From NCBI GenBank assembly GCA_012523185.1, contig JAAYIY010000040.1, positions 1-64,000 of the forward strand: a stretch of DNA of 64,000 bases. The letters are read 5' to 3'. This document shows, piece by piece, positions 34,378 through 44,400 of the stretch; within the stretch, counting starts at the first letter, position 1, and every line of letters begins with the position of its first letter. The notes beneath the pieces are model-generated. The model made no database searches. It was not told the DNA's origin and saw nothing but the letters and a program-made list of their open reading frames with translations. The DNA is from Clostridiales bacterium. GTDB lineage: Bacteria; Bacillota; Clostridia; Oscillospirales; Acutalibacteraceae. Both the position numbers and the translations under genes were made by a program.

Positions 34378-34662
34378 ATGAATACGACAGATGAGCTGCT
34401 GACTTCCCGCGAGCGGGTAATGACAGACATACGCCTTGCCCCGCCGGTCGAGGAATGTTTGAAGATGATTTTTATAAATTCCAAGATAACAGGATACACG
34501 CGCATAAACTTTCTTGCGGCAAAGCTTGATGTCAGCCCGTCCTGCGCGGCGGGAACTGTGTGCCGCCTTAAAGAAAAGGGGCTTGCCGAGTTTGAAAAAT
34601 ATGGGTTAGTTTATCTGACGCGCGAGGGGCTTGAAGTTGGCAGATACCTCAGCGGCTGCTGA
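34378..34662 (+). CDS. Small DtxR/MarR-like winged-helix protein
   Basis: This 94-residue protein consists almost entirely of a winged helix-turn-helix. EECLKMIFINSKITGYTRINFLA resembles the first helices of DtxR/MntR iron- or manganese-dependent repressors (usually EEYLE-I-L), then a recognition helix (LDVSPSCAAGTVCRLKEKG) and a wing (YGLVYLTREGLEVG). It lacks the metal-binding dimerisation domain of full DtxR proteins. The start is the ATG with GGGGG six bases upstream. It lies between rfbD and the glycerate kinase; the target is unknown. Confidence 0.75.
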   Translation: MNTTDELLTSRERVMTDIRLAPPVEECLKMIFINSKITGYTRINFLAAKLDVSPSCAAGTVCRLKEKGLAEFEKYGLVYLTREGLEVGRYLSGC

Positions 34663-34687
34663 AAGCGACAAAAAAGAGGTGGAAGTT

Positions 34688-35818
34688 TTGAAAAAAGTCT
34701 TGGTTATTCCCGATTCTTTCAAAGGGTCGCTTTCCGCTTCGGAAGTTTGCGACATATTTAAAGAAGAAATAAAAAACATATTCCCTGATTGTGAAATAGT
34801 TTGCGCTCCGATAGCCGACGGCGGAGAAGGGAGCGCAGACAGTTTTTTATACGCTCTCGGCGGTGAAAAGATTTCAATAACAGCTAAAAACCCTTTTCTT
34901 GAGGATATCGACACTTATTATGCCATCATTGACGGCGGTCGGACGGCAGTAATCGAGCTTGCGGCGACGGCGGGCTTAAATCTTGCCGAGGGCAAAAAAG
35001 ACCCGCTTGTCACATCCACATACGGTGTGGGGCAAATGATTTCAGACGCAATCCAAAGAGGCTGCGAAACAATAATAGTCGGGCTTGGCGGCTCATGCAC
35101 AAACGACGCTTTCACGGGCGCCGCCGCCGCTGCGGGCGCAGAGTTTTTTGACGGCGCGGGAAAATCATTTGTCCCGACGGGCGGAACGCTTCAAGACATC
35201 TCCCGAATAGATTTTTCAAAGCTGCGTAAACTTGTCAAAAACATAAAAATAACGGCGATGTGCGATGTGGACAACCCTTTATACGGCACAAACGGCGCGG
35301 CTTATGTTTTTGCCCCTCAAAAAGGCGCGGACATAAACGCCGTTAAGCTGCTTGACGATGGGTTAAGGCACATTGCGGACATCATCAAGAGAGACACGAG
35401 CGTTTCAGTTTCCGACTTGCCGGGCGGCGGCGCGGCAGGCGGCGCGGGCGCCGGAATACACTCTCTTTTTGGGGGAGAGCTTCGTTCGGGAATAGATGTT
35501 TTGCTTGACGCCGTGGATTTTGAGTCCGCGGCGGCCGACGCGGATTTTATTTTTACAGGTGAGGGGAAGCTTGACAGGCAAAGCCTTGGAGGCAAGGCTG
35601 TCATAGGCATCGCAAGGCGCGCCAAACCTCTGAACGTCCCTGTAATCGCCGTCGTCGGCGGTGTTGAACGCGGACTTTCAGAGATTTACGGCGAAGGAGT
35701 CACAAGCGTTTTTGCAATCAACAGGCTTCCTGAAGACTATGCCCTTAGCCGCCGCAAGGCCGACAAAAATCTTTCGGAAACTGTCGGCGATATATTAAGG
35801 CTGATAAAAAGATTATAA
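34688..35818 (+). CDS. glxK: Glycerate kinase
   Basis: This is a GlxK/GarK-type glycerate kinase of 376 residues that phosphorylates D-glycerate. Marks are VLVIPDSFKGSLSA at the start, PIADGGEGS near residue 38, the VIELAATAGL region, STYGVGQMI, GLGGSCTNDAFTGAAAA near residue 140, and FTGEGKLDRQSLGGKA. The TTG at 34688 is favoured: GAGGTGG precedes it and the family starts MKKVLVIPD. An upstream in-frame start would overlap the winged-helix gene. A strong terminator follows. Confidence 0.93.
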   Translation: MKKVLVIPDSFKGSLSASEVCDIFKEEIKNIFPDCEIVCAPIADGGEGSADSFLYALGGEKISITAKNPFLEDIDTYYAIIDGGRTAVIELAATAGLNLAEGKKDPLVTSTYGVGQMISDAIQRGCETIIVGLGGSCTNDAFTGAAAAAGAEFFDGAGKSFVPTGGTLQDISRIDFSKLRKLVKNIKITAMCDVDNPLYGTNGAAYVFAPQKGADINAVKLLDDGLRHIADIIKRDTSVSVSDLPGGGAAGGAGAGIHSLFGGELRSGIDVLLDAVDFESAAADADFIFTGEGKLDRQSLGGKAVIGIARRAKPLNVPVIAVVGGVERGLSEIYGEGVTSVFAINRLPEDYALSRRKADKNLSETVGDILRLIKRL

Positions 35819-35900
35819 AGTTCGGCGTGCCGCTCCAAAAGCGAACGCGTCAAAGTTTTTGTGTGTTTTTCCGCCATAGCTTCATAACGGCGCAAATATC

Positions 35901-35940
35901 CGTAAGACGTCTTCATTTTTTGACGTTTTACGGTTTTTTT
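35901..35940 (+). terminator. Terminator after glycerate kinase
   Basis: CGTAAGACGTC (35901-35911) pairs with GACGTTTTACG (35922-35932), 11 base pairs including one G-U, followed by an eight-base run of T. It ends the rfb-glxK transcription unit. Confidence 0.85.
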
Positions 35941-35963
35941 GCAGGTTTTTTCACATATACCAC

Positions 35964-35993
35964 TTGATTTGGAAGAAGTTAATATGATATACT
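35964..35993 (+). promoter_or_regulatory. Promoter of the acetyltransferase-hprK block
   Basis: TTGATT (35964-35969) and TATACT (35988-35993) are 18 bases apart, 38 bases before the next start codon and directly after the preceding terminator. Confidence 0.55.
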
Positions 35994-36031
35994 TAATTTT
36001 GAATTTATTATAGTCGGACGAGGCGTTAGCG

Positions 36032-36685
36032 ATGAAAGATATTGTGATTTTCGGCGCCGGCGGGCTTGGCAGAGAAGTTCTTTTTGAAATACGTCGGCGG
36101 AACAATTTAAAAGAGGAATACAACATTCTCGGCTTTGCGGACGACTTGCCGGGCGCTGTCGGGCGGGAAATCCACGGCGTCCGCATCCTCGGCGGCGCGG
36201 AGTGGCTGAAAGCCTATGATAAACCGCTTTGCGTCGTTATCGCCGTCGGCAGCGGGCGTGTGCGTAAGGCAATTTATGAGCGCGTCAGAGAAAACAAAAA
36301 CCTCACTTTTCCAAACATTATCGCTCACGACGCGGTGTTTTCAGAAAGCGTCACTTTCGGCGAGGGCTGCATAGTTTGTTTCTCCGCCGTTTTCACAGTC
36401 GATATCGGCATCGGCAGCTTTGTTCTTGTTAACAACGGCTGCACTGTCGGGCACGACTCTGTTCTTGATGACTTTTCCACGCTTTATCCGGGTGTTAACA
36501 TTTCGGGCAGCGTGCGTTTAAAAAGCTGCTGCGAAATCGGAGCGGGAAGCTGTGTTATCCAAGGTAAGACAATCGGAGAAAACACAATCGTCGGTGCCGG
36601 AGCCGCTGTTATCGCCGATCTCCCGTCAAACTGCACCGCCGTCGGAGTGCCGGCAAAGGTAATCAAGCGCGCGTCGGAAGTTTAA
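36032..36685 (+). CDS. NeuD/PglD-like sugar O- or N-acetyltransferase
   Basis: This 217-residue protein has an N-terminal nucleotide-sugar-binding Rossmann half (IVIFGAGGLGREVLFEI) and a left-handed beta-helix of hexapeptide repeats from about residue 105. The predicted catalytic His lies in NNGCTVGHDSVL (near residue 143), and the family's closing GVPAKVIK is present. Members acetylate sialic acid, bacillosamine or other surface sugars. Its position between the rhamnose genes and hprK suggests a surface polysaccharide role, but the acceptor is unknown. Confidence 0.88.
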   Translation: MKDIVIFGAGGLGREVLFEIRRRNNLKEEYNILGFADDLPGAVGREIHGVRILGGAEWLKAYDKPLCVVIAVGSGRVRKAIYERVRENKNLTFPNIIAHDAVFSESVTFGEGCIVCFSAVFTVDIGIGSFVLVNNGCTVGHDSVLDDFSTLYPGVNISGSVRLKSCCEIGAGSCVIQGKTIGENTIVGAGAAVIADLPSNCTAVGVPAKVIKRASEV

Positions 36686-36744
36686 TCGGCCGTTCGGGCG
36701 GTTGTTTGTTATAAACCACACATTTTAAATCGGAGGCGCTTTTA

Positions 36745-37710
36745 TTGTTGAGCGAATATTCTGTTTCTTTAAAAAAGGTAATTAACGACCACAGCTTTGA
36801 GATGATTTACACACCGCATGACCCCGGCGACCTGTATATTTATTCAAGGGAGGTAAACAGGCCGGGACTTATTTTTGTCGGCTACAATGAATATTTTGAT
36901 TCAAAACGAGTGCAGTTCATGGGGCTTAAGGAGATGGAATATCTCAAGTCCCTTTCAAGCTCAAGCTGCTATGCCGCGATGGAGCTTTTGTTTTTAAACC
37001 GCCCGCCGCTTATAATAATCACGCGCAATCTTGATTATCCTAACGGGTTCATGACCTTGGCGGACAAATATGAGGTGCCTGTTGTCCGCACTCCTCTTTC
37101 AACATCCAACTGCATGGCGGAGCTGATTTCTTATTTGTGCGTCGAGCTTGCCGAAAGGATAACAAGACACGGTGTTATGGTGGAGGTTTACGGCGAGGGC
37201 GTTCTTATACTCGGCGACAGCGGTGTGGGCAAGAGCGAGACTGCCTTGGAGCTTATAAACAGAGGTCACAGGCTCATAGCCGACGACGCCGTGGAGATAA
37301 GAAAGGTTTCGTCAAACACGCTGCTCGGCTCCGCGCCCGACAACATAAGGCACTTTATAGAGCTTCGCGGTGTCGGCGTAATAAACGCGCGCAGGATTTT
37401 CGGGATGAGCGCCGTCAAAATCACTGAAAAAATCGACATGGTCATTCAGCTTGAGATTTGGGATAAAGACAAAGTATATGACAGGCTCGGTCTTGACGAC
37501 GAATATGTGGAGATTCTCGGCAACGAGATTCCTGTAACGGTTGTACCTGTCAAGCCGGGGCGAAACCTCTCAATCATTGTCGAGGCCGCCGCCATGAACA
37601 ACAGACAGAAAAAGATGGGCTACAACGCCGCCCGCGAGCTTTTGCACAATCTTGGGATGACTGACGAGATTGTCCCGCAAAAACATGAGCTTGATATCTG
37701 GCATGATTAA
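36745..37710 (+). CDS. hprK: HPr kinase/phosphorylase
   Basis: HprK phosphorylates HPr on a serine to control carbon catabolite repression. The 321-residue protein has the Walker A GDSGVGKSE at about residues 157-165, LIADDAVEI, the family signature LRGVGVINARRIFG near residue 211, and the C-terminal PGRNLSIIVEAAAMNNRQK. It starts with TTG, eight bases after GGAGG. It heads the conserved Clostridia block running to pfkA. Confidence 0.97.
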   Translation: MLSEYSVSLKKVINDHSFEMIYTPHDPGDLYIYSREVNRPGLIFVGYNEYFDSKRVQFMGLKEMEYLKSLSSSSCYAAMELLFLNRPPLIIITRNLDYPNGFMTLADKYEVPVVRTPLSTSNCMAELISYLCVELAERITRHGVMVEVYGEGVLILGDSGVGKSETALELINRGHRLIADDAVEIRKVSSNTLLGSAPDNIRHFIELRGVGVINARRIFGMSAVKITEKIDMVIQLEIWDKDKVYDRLGLDDEYVEILGNEIPVTVVPVKPGRNLSIIVEAAAMNNRQKKMGYNAARELLHNLGMTDEIVPQKHELDIWHD

Positions 37711-37736
37711 CATAAAAGTCTTACGGAGGAAATATT

Positions 37737-38690
37737 ATGTACAAAATAGGTGTGGATCTCGGACGAACAAATATTGCGGAGGGACTCGTTGACGAAAACA
37801 ATAAGCGTATAATCGGCAGAGGAAAGTTGAAGACAAAGCTTCCGCGCATACCCGACGAGGTGTTTGACGATATGTCAAAAGCTTGCCTTGCGGCCGCCGC
37901 CGACGCGGGGATTACAATGGACGAGGTCGAGCTTGTCGGCATAGGAGCGCCCGGAACAATCAACAAAAACACAGGCTCGATAGAGTTTTCAAACAACTTT
38001 GATTTTAAAAATGTGCCTGCTCGCAGAATGCTTTCAGACAGGCTTCGGGGGAAAAAGGTGTTTATAGATAACGATGCCAACTGCGCGGCGCTCGGCGAGG
38101 CGATAGCCGGTGTCGGCAGCGGTGTTTCAAGCTTTGTCGCGATAACGCTCGGGACGGGAGTCGGCAGCGGTATTGTCATCGACGGCAAGATTTTGACCGG
38201 CATTAATTTTGCCGCCGGTGAAATGGGTCATATGGTCATTTGCGCCGACGGTGAGAAATGCACTTGCGGCAGGCGCGGCTGCTGGGAGCAGTACGCCTCC
38301 GCGTCAGCCCTGACGGCGCAGACAAAGGACGCGATGCAGCACAACCAAAACAGTATCATGTGGTACCTTGTTAAGGACAATATCGACGAGGTAAACGGGC
38401 GCACCGCTTTTGACGCCATGCGCCAGGGAGACGAGGCGGCGCAAAAGGTCGTGGAAAAATACATATACTATGTCGCGACGGGGATTATCAATATCATCAA
38501 CGCTTTGCAGCCCGAAATAATCTGTGTCGGCGGCGGCATAGGTCACGAGGGGGACTATCTCCTTGAGCCGCTGCGCCGTCATGTCGTGCGCGAGCGTTAC
38601 AGCATTTACGCGTCAAAGCAAACAAGAATCGAAGCCGCTGTGCTTGGCAACGACGCCGGGATATTCGGCGCCGCCATGCTTGATTGCTGA
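37737..38690 (+). CDS. glk: ROK-family glucokinase
   Basis: This is a sugar kinase that probably makes glucose 6-phosphate. The 317-residue protein has the N-terminal phosphate loop (DLGRTN, where DLGGTN is usual), IDNDANCAALGE with the catalytic Asp near residue 103, GTGVGSG, and GEMGHM followed by the zinc motif CTCGRRGCWEQY. GGAGGAAATATT precedes the ATG. Its place next to hprK and pfkA fits glycolysis. Confidence 0.94.
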   Translation: MYKIGVDLGRTNIAEGLVDENNKRIIGRGKLKTKLPRIPDEVFDDMSKACLAAAADAGITMDEVELVGIGAPGTINKNTGSIEFSNNFDFKNVPARRMLSDRLRGKKVFIDNDANCAALGEAIAGVGSGVSSFVAITLGTGVGSGIVIDGKILTGINFAAGEMGHMVICADGEKCTCGRRGCWEQYASASALTAQTKDAMQHNQNSIMWYLVKDNIDEVNGRTAFDAMRQGDEAAQKVVEKYIYYVATGIINIINALQPEIICVGGGIGHEGDYLLEPLRRHVVRERYSIYASKQTRIEAAVLGNDAGIFGAAMLDC

Positions 38691-38719
38691 CAACACAAGT
38701 GAAAGGAACCGGTGAGGCA

Positions 38720-39640
38720 TTGAAAGCTGTCGATATTGCCGCGTCTTACGCTCGTGAGATTGGCTGCACCGTTCAAAGCGATGTCCCGATGAGCGGTTAC
38801 ACAACATTCAAAGTCGGTGGACCGTCGGAGCTTATGATAACTCCGCGAAATGACGACGAGCTTTCAAAGATAATGAAAAAGTGCGCCGATGTCGGTATCT
38901 CTCCGTTCATATTGGGAAACGGCAGCAACCTTGTCGTTTCGGATGAGGGGCTTGAGGGCGTAACAATATTTATGGGCGCCCGCGACTCTTTGGCGCTTGA
39001 GGGCGACGAAGAAATAAGCTGCGCGGCCGGTGTGAGTGTTTCACGTCTTTGCGGCTTTGCGCTTAAAAATAATTTATCGGGGCTTGAATTCGCATATGGC
39101 ATTCCCGGGAGTGTCGGAGGGGCTTTATATATGAACGCCGGTGCTTACGGCGGCGAATTTTCTCATGTTGTGACGGGCTGTGAATATATCGGCTCCGACG
39201 GTGCGCCGAAGTTTATGAAAGTCGGCGATATGGCGCTTTCATACAGGCGAAGCGTGTTTGCCGAAAACGGCGGCGTAATAACAAAGGTGTTCATAAAGCT
39301 TTGCCGCGGAGACGGTGACGAAATCCGTCGGCGAATGAACGCAACCCTTGAAAAACGGCGGCAAAAGCAGCCGCTGCAATATCCCAGCGCCGGGTCTGTT
39401 TTTAAACGTCCGGAGGGCTGTTTTGCCGGCGCGCTGATTGAGCAGTGCGGGCTTAAGGGCAAATCAATAGGCGGCGCTCAAGTAAGCGAAAAGCACGCGG
39501 GGTTTATAATTAACACCGGAGGCGCTACCGCATCAGATGTTTTGGCTCTTATTGAGCTTGTAAAAAAAACTGTTTTTGAAAGCACGGGAGTTTTGCTTGA
39601 ACAGGAGATAAAGACAGTCGGACGGCGGCGGGAGGAATAA
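38720..39640 (+). CDS. murB: UDP-N-acetylenolpyruvoylglucosamine reductase
   Basis: MurB reduces UDP-GlcNAc-enolpyruvate to UDP-MurNAc with NADPH and FAD. From TTG at 38720 the product is 306 residues: TTFKVGGPSELMI near residue 31, the FAD-binding LGNGSNLVVSDEG, GIPGSVGGALYMNAGAYGGE, YRRSVF, KQPLQYPSAGSVFKRP and a conserved C-terminal Glu. The start is uncertain: TTG at 38684, overlapping glk, and GTG at 38699 are alternatives, and the ribosome binding site (AAAGGA) is 12 bases from the chosen TTG. Confidence 0.95.
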   Translation: MKAVDIAASYAREIGCTVQSDVPMSGYTTFKVGGPSELMITPRNDDELSKIMKKCADVGISPFILGNGSNLVVSDEGLEGVTIFMGARDSLALEGDEEISCAAGVSVSRLCGFALKNNLSGLEFAYGIPGSVGGALYMNAGAYGGEFSHVVTGCEYIGSDGAPKFMKVGDMALSYRRSVFAENGGVITKVFIKLCRGDGDEIRRRMNATLEKRRQKQPLQYPSAGSVFKRPEGCFAGALIEQCGLKGKSIGGAQVSEKHAGFIINTGGATASDVLALIELVKKTVFESTGVLLEQEIKTVGRRREE

Positions 39641-39643
39641 GAT

Positions 39644-40501
39644 ATGGAAATAGTGTTTGTGACGGGGCTTTCCGGCGGCGGAAAAACAAGAGCGGCCAAT
39701 TCACTTGAGGACATTGGATATTTTTGCGTCGACAATATGCCGCCGAAGCTCATACCGACATTTATCCGGCTTCTCATAAATTCAAAGGACAAGCATGACA
39801 AGATAGCTATTGTTACGGATATAAGGGCGGGCGGCTCGTTCGGCAGCTTGTTTTCATCCTTAGAGGAGCTAAGGGTCATGGGCGTGTCATATAAGGTGCT
39901 TTTCATCACTGCCGACGACGACGTCGTCGCCGGAAGATATAAGCTGACAAGAAGAAAGCACCCGCTTTCAGACATGTTCAACGGCATGGTATATGAGGCG
40001 ATTGCCGAAGAAAAGAGGATGCTTGCCCCTGTCCGCGAGGCAGCCGATTATGTAATCGACACGTCGCATCTTTCACCCGCCGAGTGCCGTGAGCGCGTGG
40101 TGTCAATTTTTCTTGACAACCCGTCAAACAAGATGCAGATACACAATATGTCGTTTGGATTTAAATATGGCGTTCCCGCCGATGCCGATCTTGTTTTTGA
40201 TGTGCGCTGTCTGCCAAACCCCTTTTATGTGGACGAGCTTAAGGAGCATACCGGTCTCGAAAAAGACGTGTTCGACTATGTGATGAAATGGGACGCTTCA
40301 AAGATGCTAAAGGAAAAGCTGTTTGACATGGTCGATTTTCTTGTCCCTTTGTACGAAAAAGAGGGAAAGACTCAGCTTGTCATAGCTATCGGCTGCACAG
40401 GCGGAAAGCATCGCTCCGTGGTTTTTGCCGAGCAGATGAGGAACCACTTGTTTGAAAAAGGTTACCTTGCCAACATAAATCACAGGGACATCAAAAAATA
40501 G
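39644..40501 (+). CDS. rapZ: RapZ-family P-loop nucleotide- and RNA-binding protein
   Basis: RapZ (YvcJ in Bacillus) binds nucleotides and, in enteric bacteria, guides RNase E to GlmZ. The 285-residue protein has the P-loop GLSGGGKTRA at residues 8-17, YFCVDNMPPKLIP, DIRAGG, FGFKYGVPADADLVFDVR and the C-terminal IGCTGGKHRSV motif that holds the nucleotide-sugar or RNA site. It sits 3 bases after murB and before whiA, the usual Firmicutes order. Its target RNA in Clostridia is not established. Confidence 0.97.
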   Translation: MEIVFVTGLSGGGKTRAANSLEDIGYFCVDNMPPKLIPTFIRLLINSKDKHDKIAIVTDIRAGGSFGSLFSSLEELRVMGVSYKVLFITADDDVVAGRYKLTRRKHPLSDMFNGMVYEAIAEEKRMLAPVREAADYVIDTSHLSPAECRERVVSIFLDNPSNKMQIHNMSFGFKYGVPADADLVFDVRCLPNPFYVDELKEHTGLEKDVFDYVMKWDASKMLKEKLFDMVDFLVPLYEKEGKTQLVIAIGCTGGKHRSVVFAEQMRNHLFEKGYLANINHRDIKK

Positions 40502-40566
40502 CGGATTGTTTCCTTTTTTTGTGTTGTGCCGCGGCAACGGCTTATTATGACGTCTTGAGGTGCAAA

Positions 40567-41472
40567 ATGTCCTTTTCAGCAGAAGTAAAAAAAGAGCTTT
40601 CATCTCTTGAAATAATTTCACCCTGCTGCCGCCATGCCGAAGCTTACGGTATGCTTATAACAGGCAGGTCGTTTTCGTTGTCGTCTGTTTCAATTTCCAC
40701 CGAAAATGCCATGGTGGCCGAGCTTTATTCAAAAATTGTTTCGCAAGAGTGCAATATCGCCGCCGAGCCCCCCGAAATAAGGGGCAGAAAATTAATTGTC
40801 TCTTTCAAAAAGCTGTCGGACAGGCGAAAGATACTTGACTCTTTCGGTCACTTGCCGCCGGAGCCGACTTTGAGAATAAACAGGGCAAACATCGGAAATG
40901 AGTGCTGCTTTCAAGCATTTTTAAGGGGCGCGTTTTTGTCCTGCGGGGCAGTCACGGAGCCGAAAAAGAACTACCACCTTGAGTTTGTCATACCTTATTT
41001 GAAGCTGTCAGACGACTTTTTCTTTTTAATGGACGAGCTGGGGCTTGGACCGAAACGCGTTGTCCGCAAGGGTGTCTATATAATTTATTTTAAGGACAGC
41101 GAAAAAATTGAAGATGTTTTGACAATAATGGGGGCGACAAACTCAACTCTTGAGCTGATGGGTGTCAAAATCAAAAAAAATATCATAAACCGTGTCAACA
41201 GGCGCGTGAACTTCGAGACGGCAAACATAGACCGCTCTGTCGAAGCGGGAATGGCTCAAGTTAAAGCCATTAAAAAGATTCAGCGCAAATCGGGGCTTGA
41301 CAGTCTCTCGCCGAACCTTAAGGTCACGGCCGAGTTAAGGCTTGAAAATCCTCAGGCATCCCTTAACGAGCTTGAGGAGCTGCACGGCTTTTCTGTTTCC
41401 CGTTCAGGGATTAACCACAGGCTTACAAGGCTTTTAAAAATTGCCGACGAACTGAACGGCAAAAAAATATAA
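40567..41472 (+). CDS. whiA: WhiA DNA-binding regulator
   Basis: WhiA combines a degenerate LAGLIDADG homing-endonuclease fold with a helix-turn-helix and affects cell division, sporulation or chromosome segregation. The 301-residue protein begins MSFSAEVKKEL, has the LRGAFLSCG motif near residue 117, and ends with a C-terminal HTH (ELHGFSVSRSGINHRLTRLLKIA). The ATG at 40567 follows GAGGTG. The upstream extension in frame is rejected because it has no ribosome binding site and the family starts here. Confidence 0.96.
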   Translation: MSFSAEVKKELSSLEIISPCCRHAEAYGMLITGRSFSLSSVSISTENAMVAELYSKIVSQECNIAAEPPEIRGRKLIVSFKKLSDRRKILDSFGHLPPEPTLRINRANIGNECCFQAFLRGAFLSCGAVTEPKKNYHLEFVIPYLKLSDDFFFLMDELGLGPKRVVRKGVYIIYFKDSEKIEDVLTIMGATNSTLELMGVKIKKNIINRVNRRVNFETANIDRSVEAGMAQVKAIKKIQRKSGLDSLSPNLKVTAELRLENPQASLNELEELHGFSVSRSGINHRLTRLLKIADELNGKKI

Positions 41473-41482
41473 GGAAAACGAT

Positions 41483-44400
41483 ATGTCTTTTGCGCATCTT
41501 CATCTTCACACAGAATACAGCCTGCTTGACGGCGTCTGCCGTGTAAACGGGCTGCTTGACCGCGTGCGCGAATTAGGTCAAACGTCAGTCGCCATAACGG
41601 ATCACGGCGCGATGTACGGCGTTGTTGACTTTTATCTTGCCGCCAAAGAACGTGGAATCAATCCCGTTATCGGATGCGAATGCTATGTGGCGCAAAGGTC
41701 AAGGCACGACAAAATTCACGGTCAGGACAGCGAACGATATCACCTCATCCTGCTTTGTGAGAACAATACCGGCTATCAAAACCTTATCGCAATGGTTTCA
41801 GAGTCTTGGACAAGCGGTTTTTACACAAGACCGAGGATTGACAGGGAGCTTTTGGAAAAGCACCATGAGGGGCTTATCGCCCTTTCGGCATGTCTTGCCG
41901 GAGAGATACCGCGCGCTTTGCTGCGCGATGATTACCAAAGTGCTAAAGAGACGGCTCTTTGGTACAATGATGTTTTCGGGCAGGGCAACTTTTTCCTTGA
42001 GCTGCAAGATCACGGTATGCGCGAGCAGCTTTTGATAAATCCGTCGATTATAAGGCTTTCGCAAGAAACAGGCATTCCGCTTGTGGCGACAAACGACACG
42101 CATTACATAAACCGCGAGGATTCGCGCCTGCAACAAGTGCTTATCTGCATCCAGACAAACCACCTTTTGGGCGAGACTACGGGCATAGAGTTTGAATCGG
42201 ACGAGTTTTACCTCAAAAGCGAGGATGAGATGCGCTCTCTTTTTTCCGACTGCCCGGAGGCTGTCGACAACACCGACATAATAGCGCGCCGCTGCCGTGT
42301 TGATTTTGAGTTCGGCAACACAAAGCTGCCGCATTTTGACGTGCCTGACGGGCGCGATCATTTTGAATGGTTCAGCGAGCAGGCATATCAGGGGTTTCAC
42401 GGTCATTACGGTGAAAACCCGCCTGAGGAATATGCGGAGCGGCTTGAATACGAGCTTGATGTTATCAACAAAATGGGGTATGTCGATTATTATTTGATAG
42501 TCGGCGACTTTATTAATTACGCCAAAAGCCGCGGTATTCCCGTCGGTCCCGGCAGAGGCTCCGGCGCGGGCAGTCTCGCGGCTTACTGCTTGGGCATTAC
42601 AGGAATAGACCCGATGAAATACAACCTTCTTTTTGAACGTTTTTTAAACCCCGAGCGCGTGACAATGCCCGACTTCGATATTGATTTTTGTTATGTTCGC
42701 AGGGCGGAGGTCATTGACTATGTTGTCGAAAAATACGGCGCGGATCATGTGGCGCAGATAATCACATTCGGCACGCTTGCCGCGAGGGCGGCGATACGCG
42801 ACGTCGGGAGAGTTTTGGGCATTGCTTATTCCGTCGTCGATTCAATTGCGAAGCTCATCCCAAACGAGCTGAAAATGACAATCGGCAAGGCGCTTTTAAA
42901 GTCGTCTGAGCTGCGTGAGGCATATGAGGGAAACGAGCAAATCAAAGACCTGATAGATACGGCAAAGCAGATTGAAGGCATGCCGAGAAACACGTCCACA
43001 CACGCCGCCGGAGTCGTCATATCGCAAGATCCCGTTTCAACATATGTTCCTCTTGCAAAAAATGACGACACAATTGTGACGCAGTTCACCATGACGACAT
43101 TGGAGCGGCTGGGACTTGTTAAGATGGACTTTTTAGGGCTTCGCACGCTGACAGTCATAAGTGACGCCGAAAAGATGATAAAAAGACGTGTGCCTGATTT
43201 TGACATCCGAAAGATTGATTTTGAAGCGCGTGAAGTTTATGAAATGCTTTCAAAGGGGATGACGGAGGGAGTTTTTCAGTTTGAGTCGCCGGGTATGAGG
43301 TCAACATTGATGGGGCTTGTGCCCGAAAGCCTTGAGGATCTCATCGCGGTCATTTCGCTTTATCGCCCGGGGCCTATGGACTCCATTCCGACATATATCA
43401 GAAACAGGCACAACCCGAAGCTTGTAACATACAAAACTCCGCTGCTTGAGGATATACTTGACGTCACTTACGGCTGCATGGTTTATCAAGAGCAAGTCAT
43501 GCAGATATTCAGAAAGCTTGCCGGATATTCTTACGGCCGCGCCGACATAGTCCGCCGCGCAATGTCAAAGAAAGAACATGACGTGATGGAGCGCGAACGT
43601 GAATATTTTATTTACGGACTGAAAAATGACGACGGCAGCGTCGAGTGTGAAGGCGTTTTAAAAAAGGGCATTGACAAAAAAACAGCCGACAGCATTTTTG
43701 ACGAGATGGTTTTGTTTGCCTCATATGCTTTCAACAAGTCGCACGCTGCCGCTTACGCATATGTGGCTTATCAGACAGCATGGCTGAAAAACAAATACCC
43801 CTGCGAGTTTATGGCGGCGATTTTAAGCAGCGTTCTTGACAGAACCGATAAAATCGTGGGATATATCGCCGAGTGCGACAGGCTCGGCATAAAAGTCCTT
43901 CCACCGAGCGTTGACGAGAGCTTTGAGGACTTTACAGTCGTCGGCGGCAACATACGTTTCGGACTGCTTGCCGTAAAAAACATCGGCAAGGGTTTTATAC
44001 GAGAAATCATTTCAGAGCGCGAAAAAGGCGGCGGATATTCTTCGTTTTACAATTTTTGCAAGCGCCTTTACGGACATGATTTTAATCGCAGAGCTGTAGA
44101 AAGCCTTATAAAGTGCGGAGCGTTCGACAATCTCGGCGCAAACAGAAACCAAATGATGCTGATGCTGCCGGACATTATTTCAGGCCTTGACAGCGAGCAA
44201 AGGAGCGTTGTGGACGGTCAGATAGGCTTTTTTGAAATGGAGGGCATGATACAAAGCGAGCCTTCCCCTCCCGACGTCCCCGAATTTTCTTATGACGAGC
44301 TGCTCCGACAGGAAAAAGAAGTAACCGGCCTGTACATATCAGGTCATCCCATGTCGCGCTACACGGAAGCGTCCGCAAAGCTTAAAAGCGCCAGGACGTC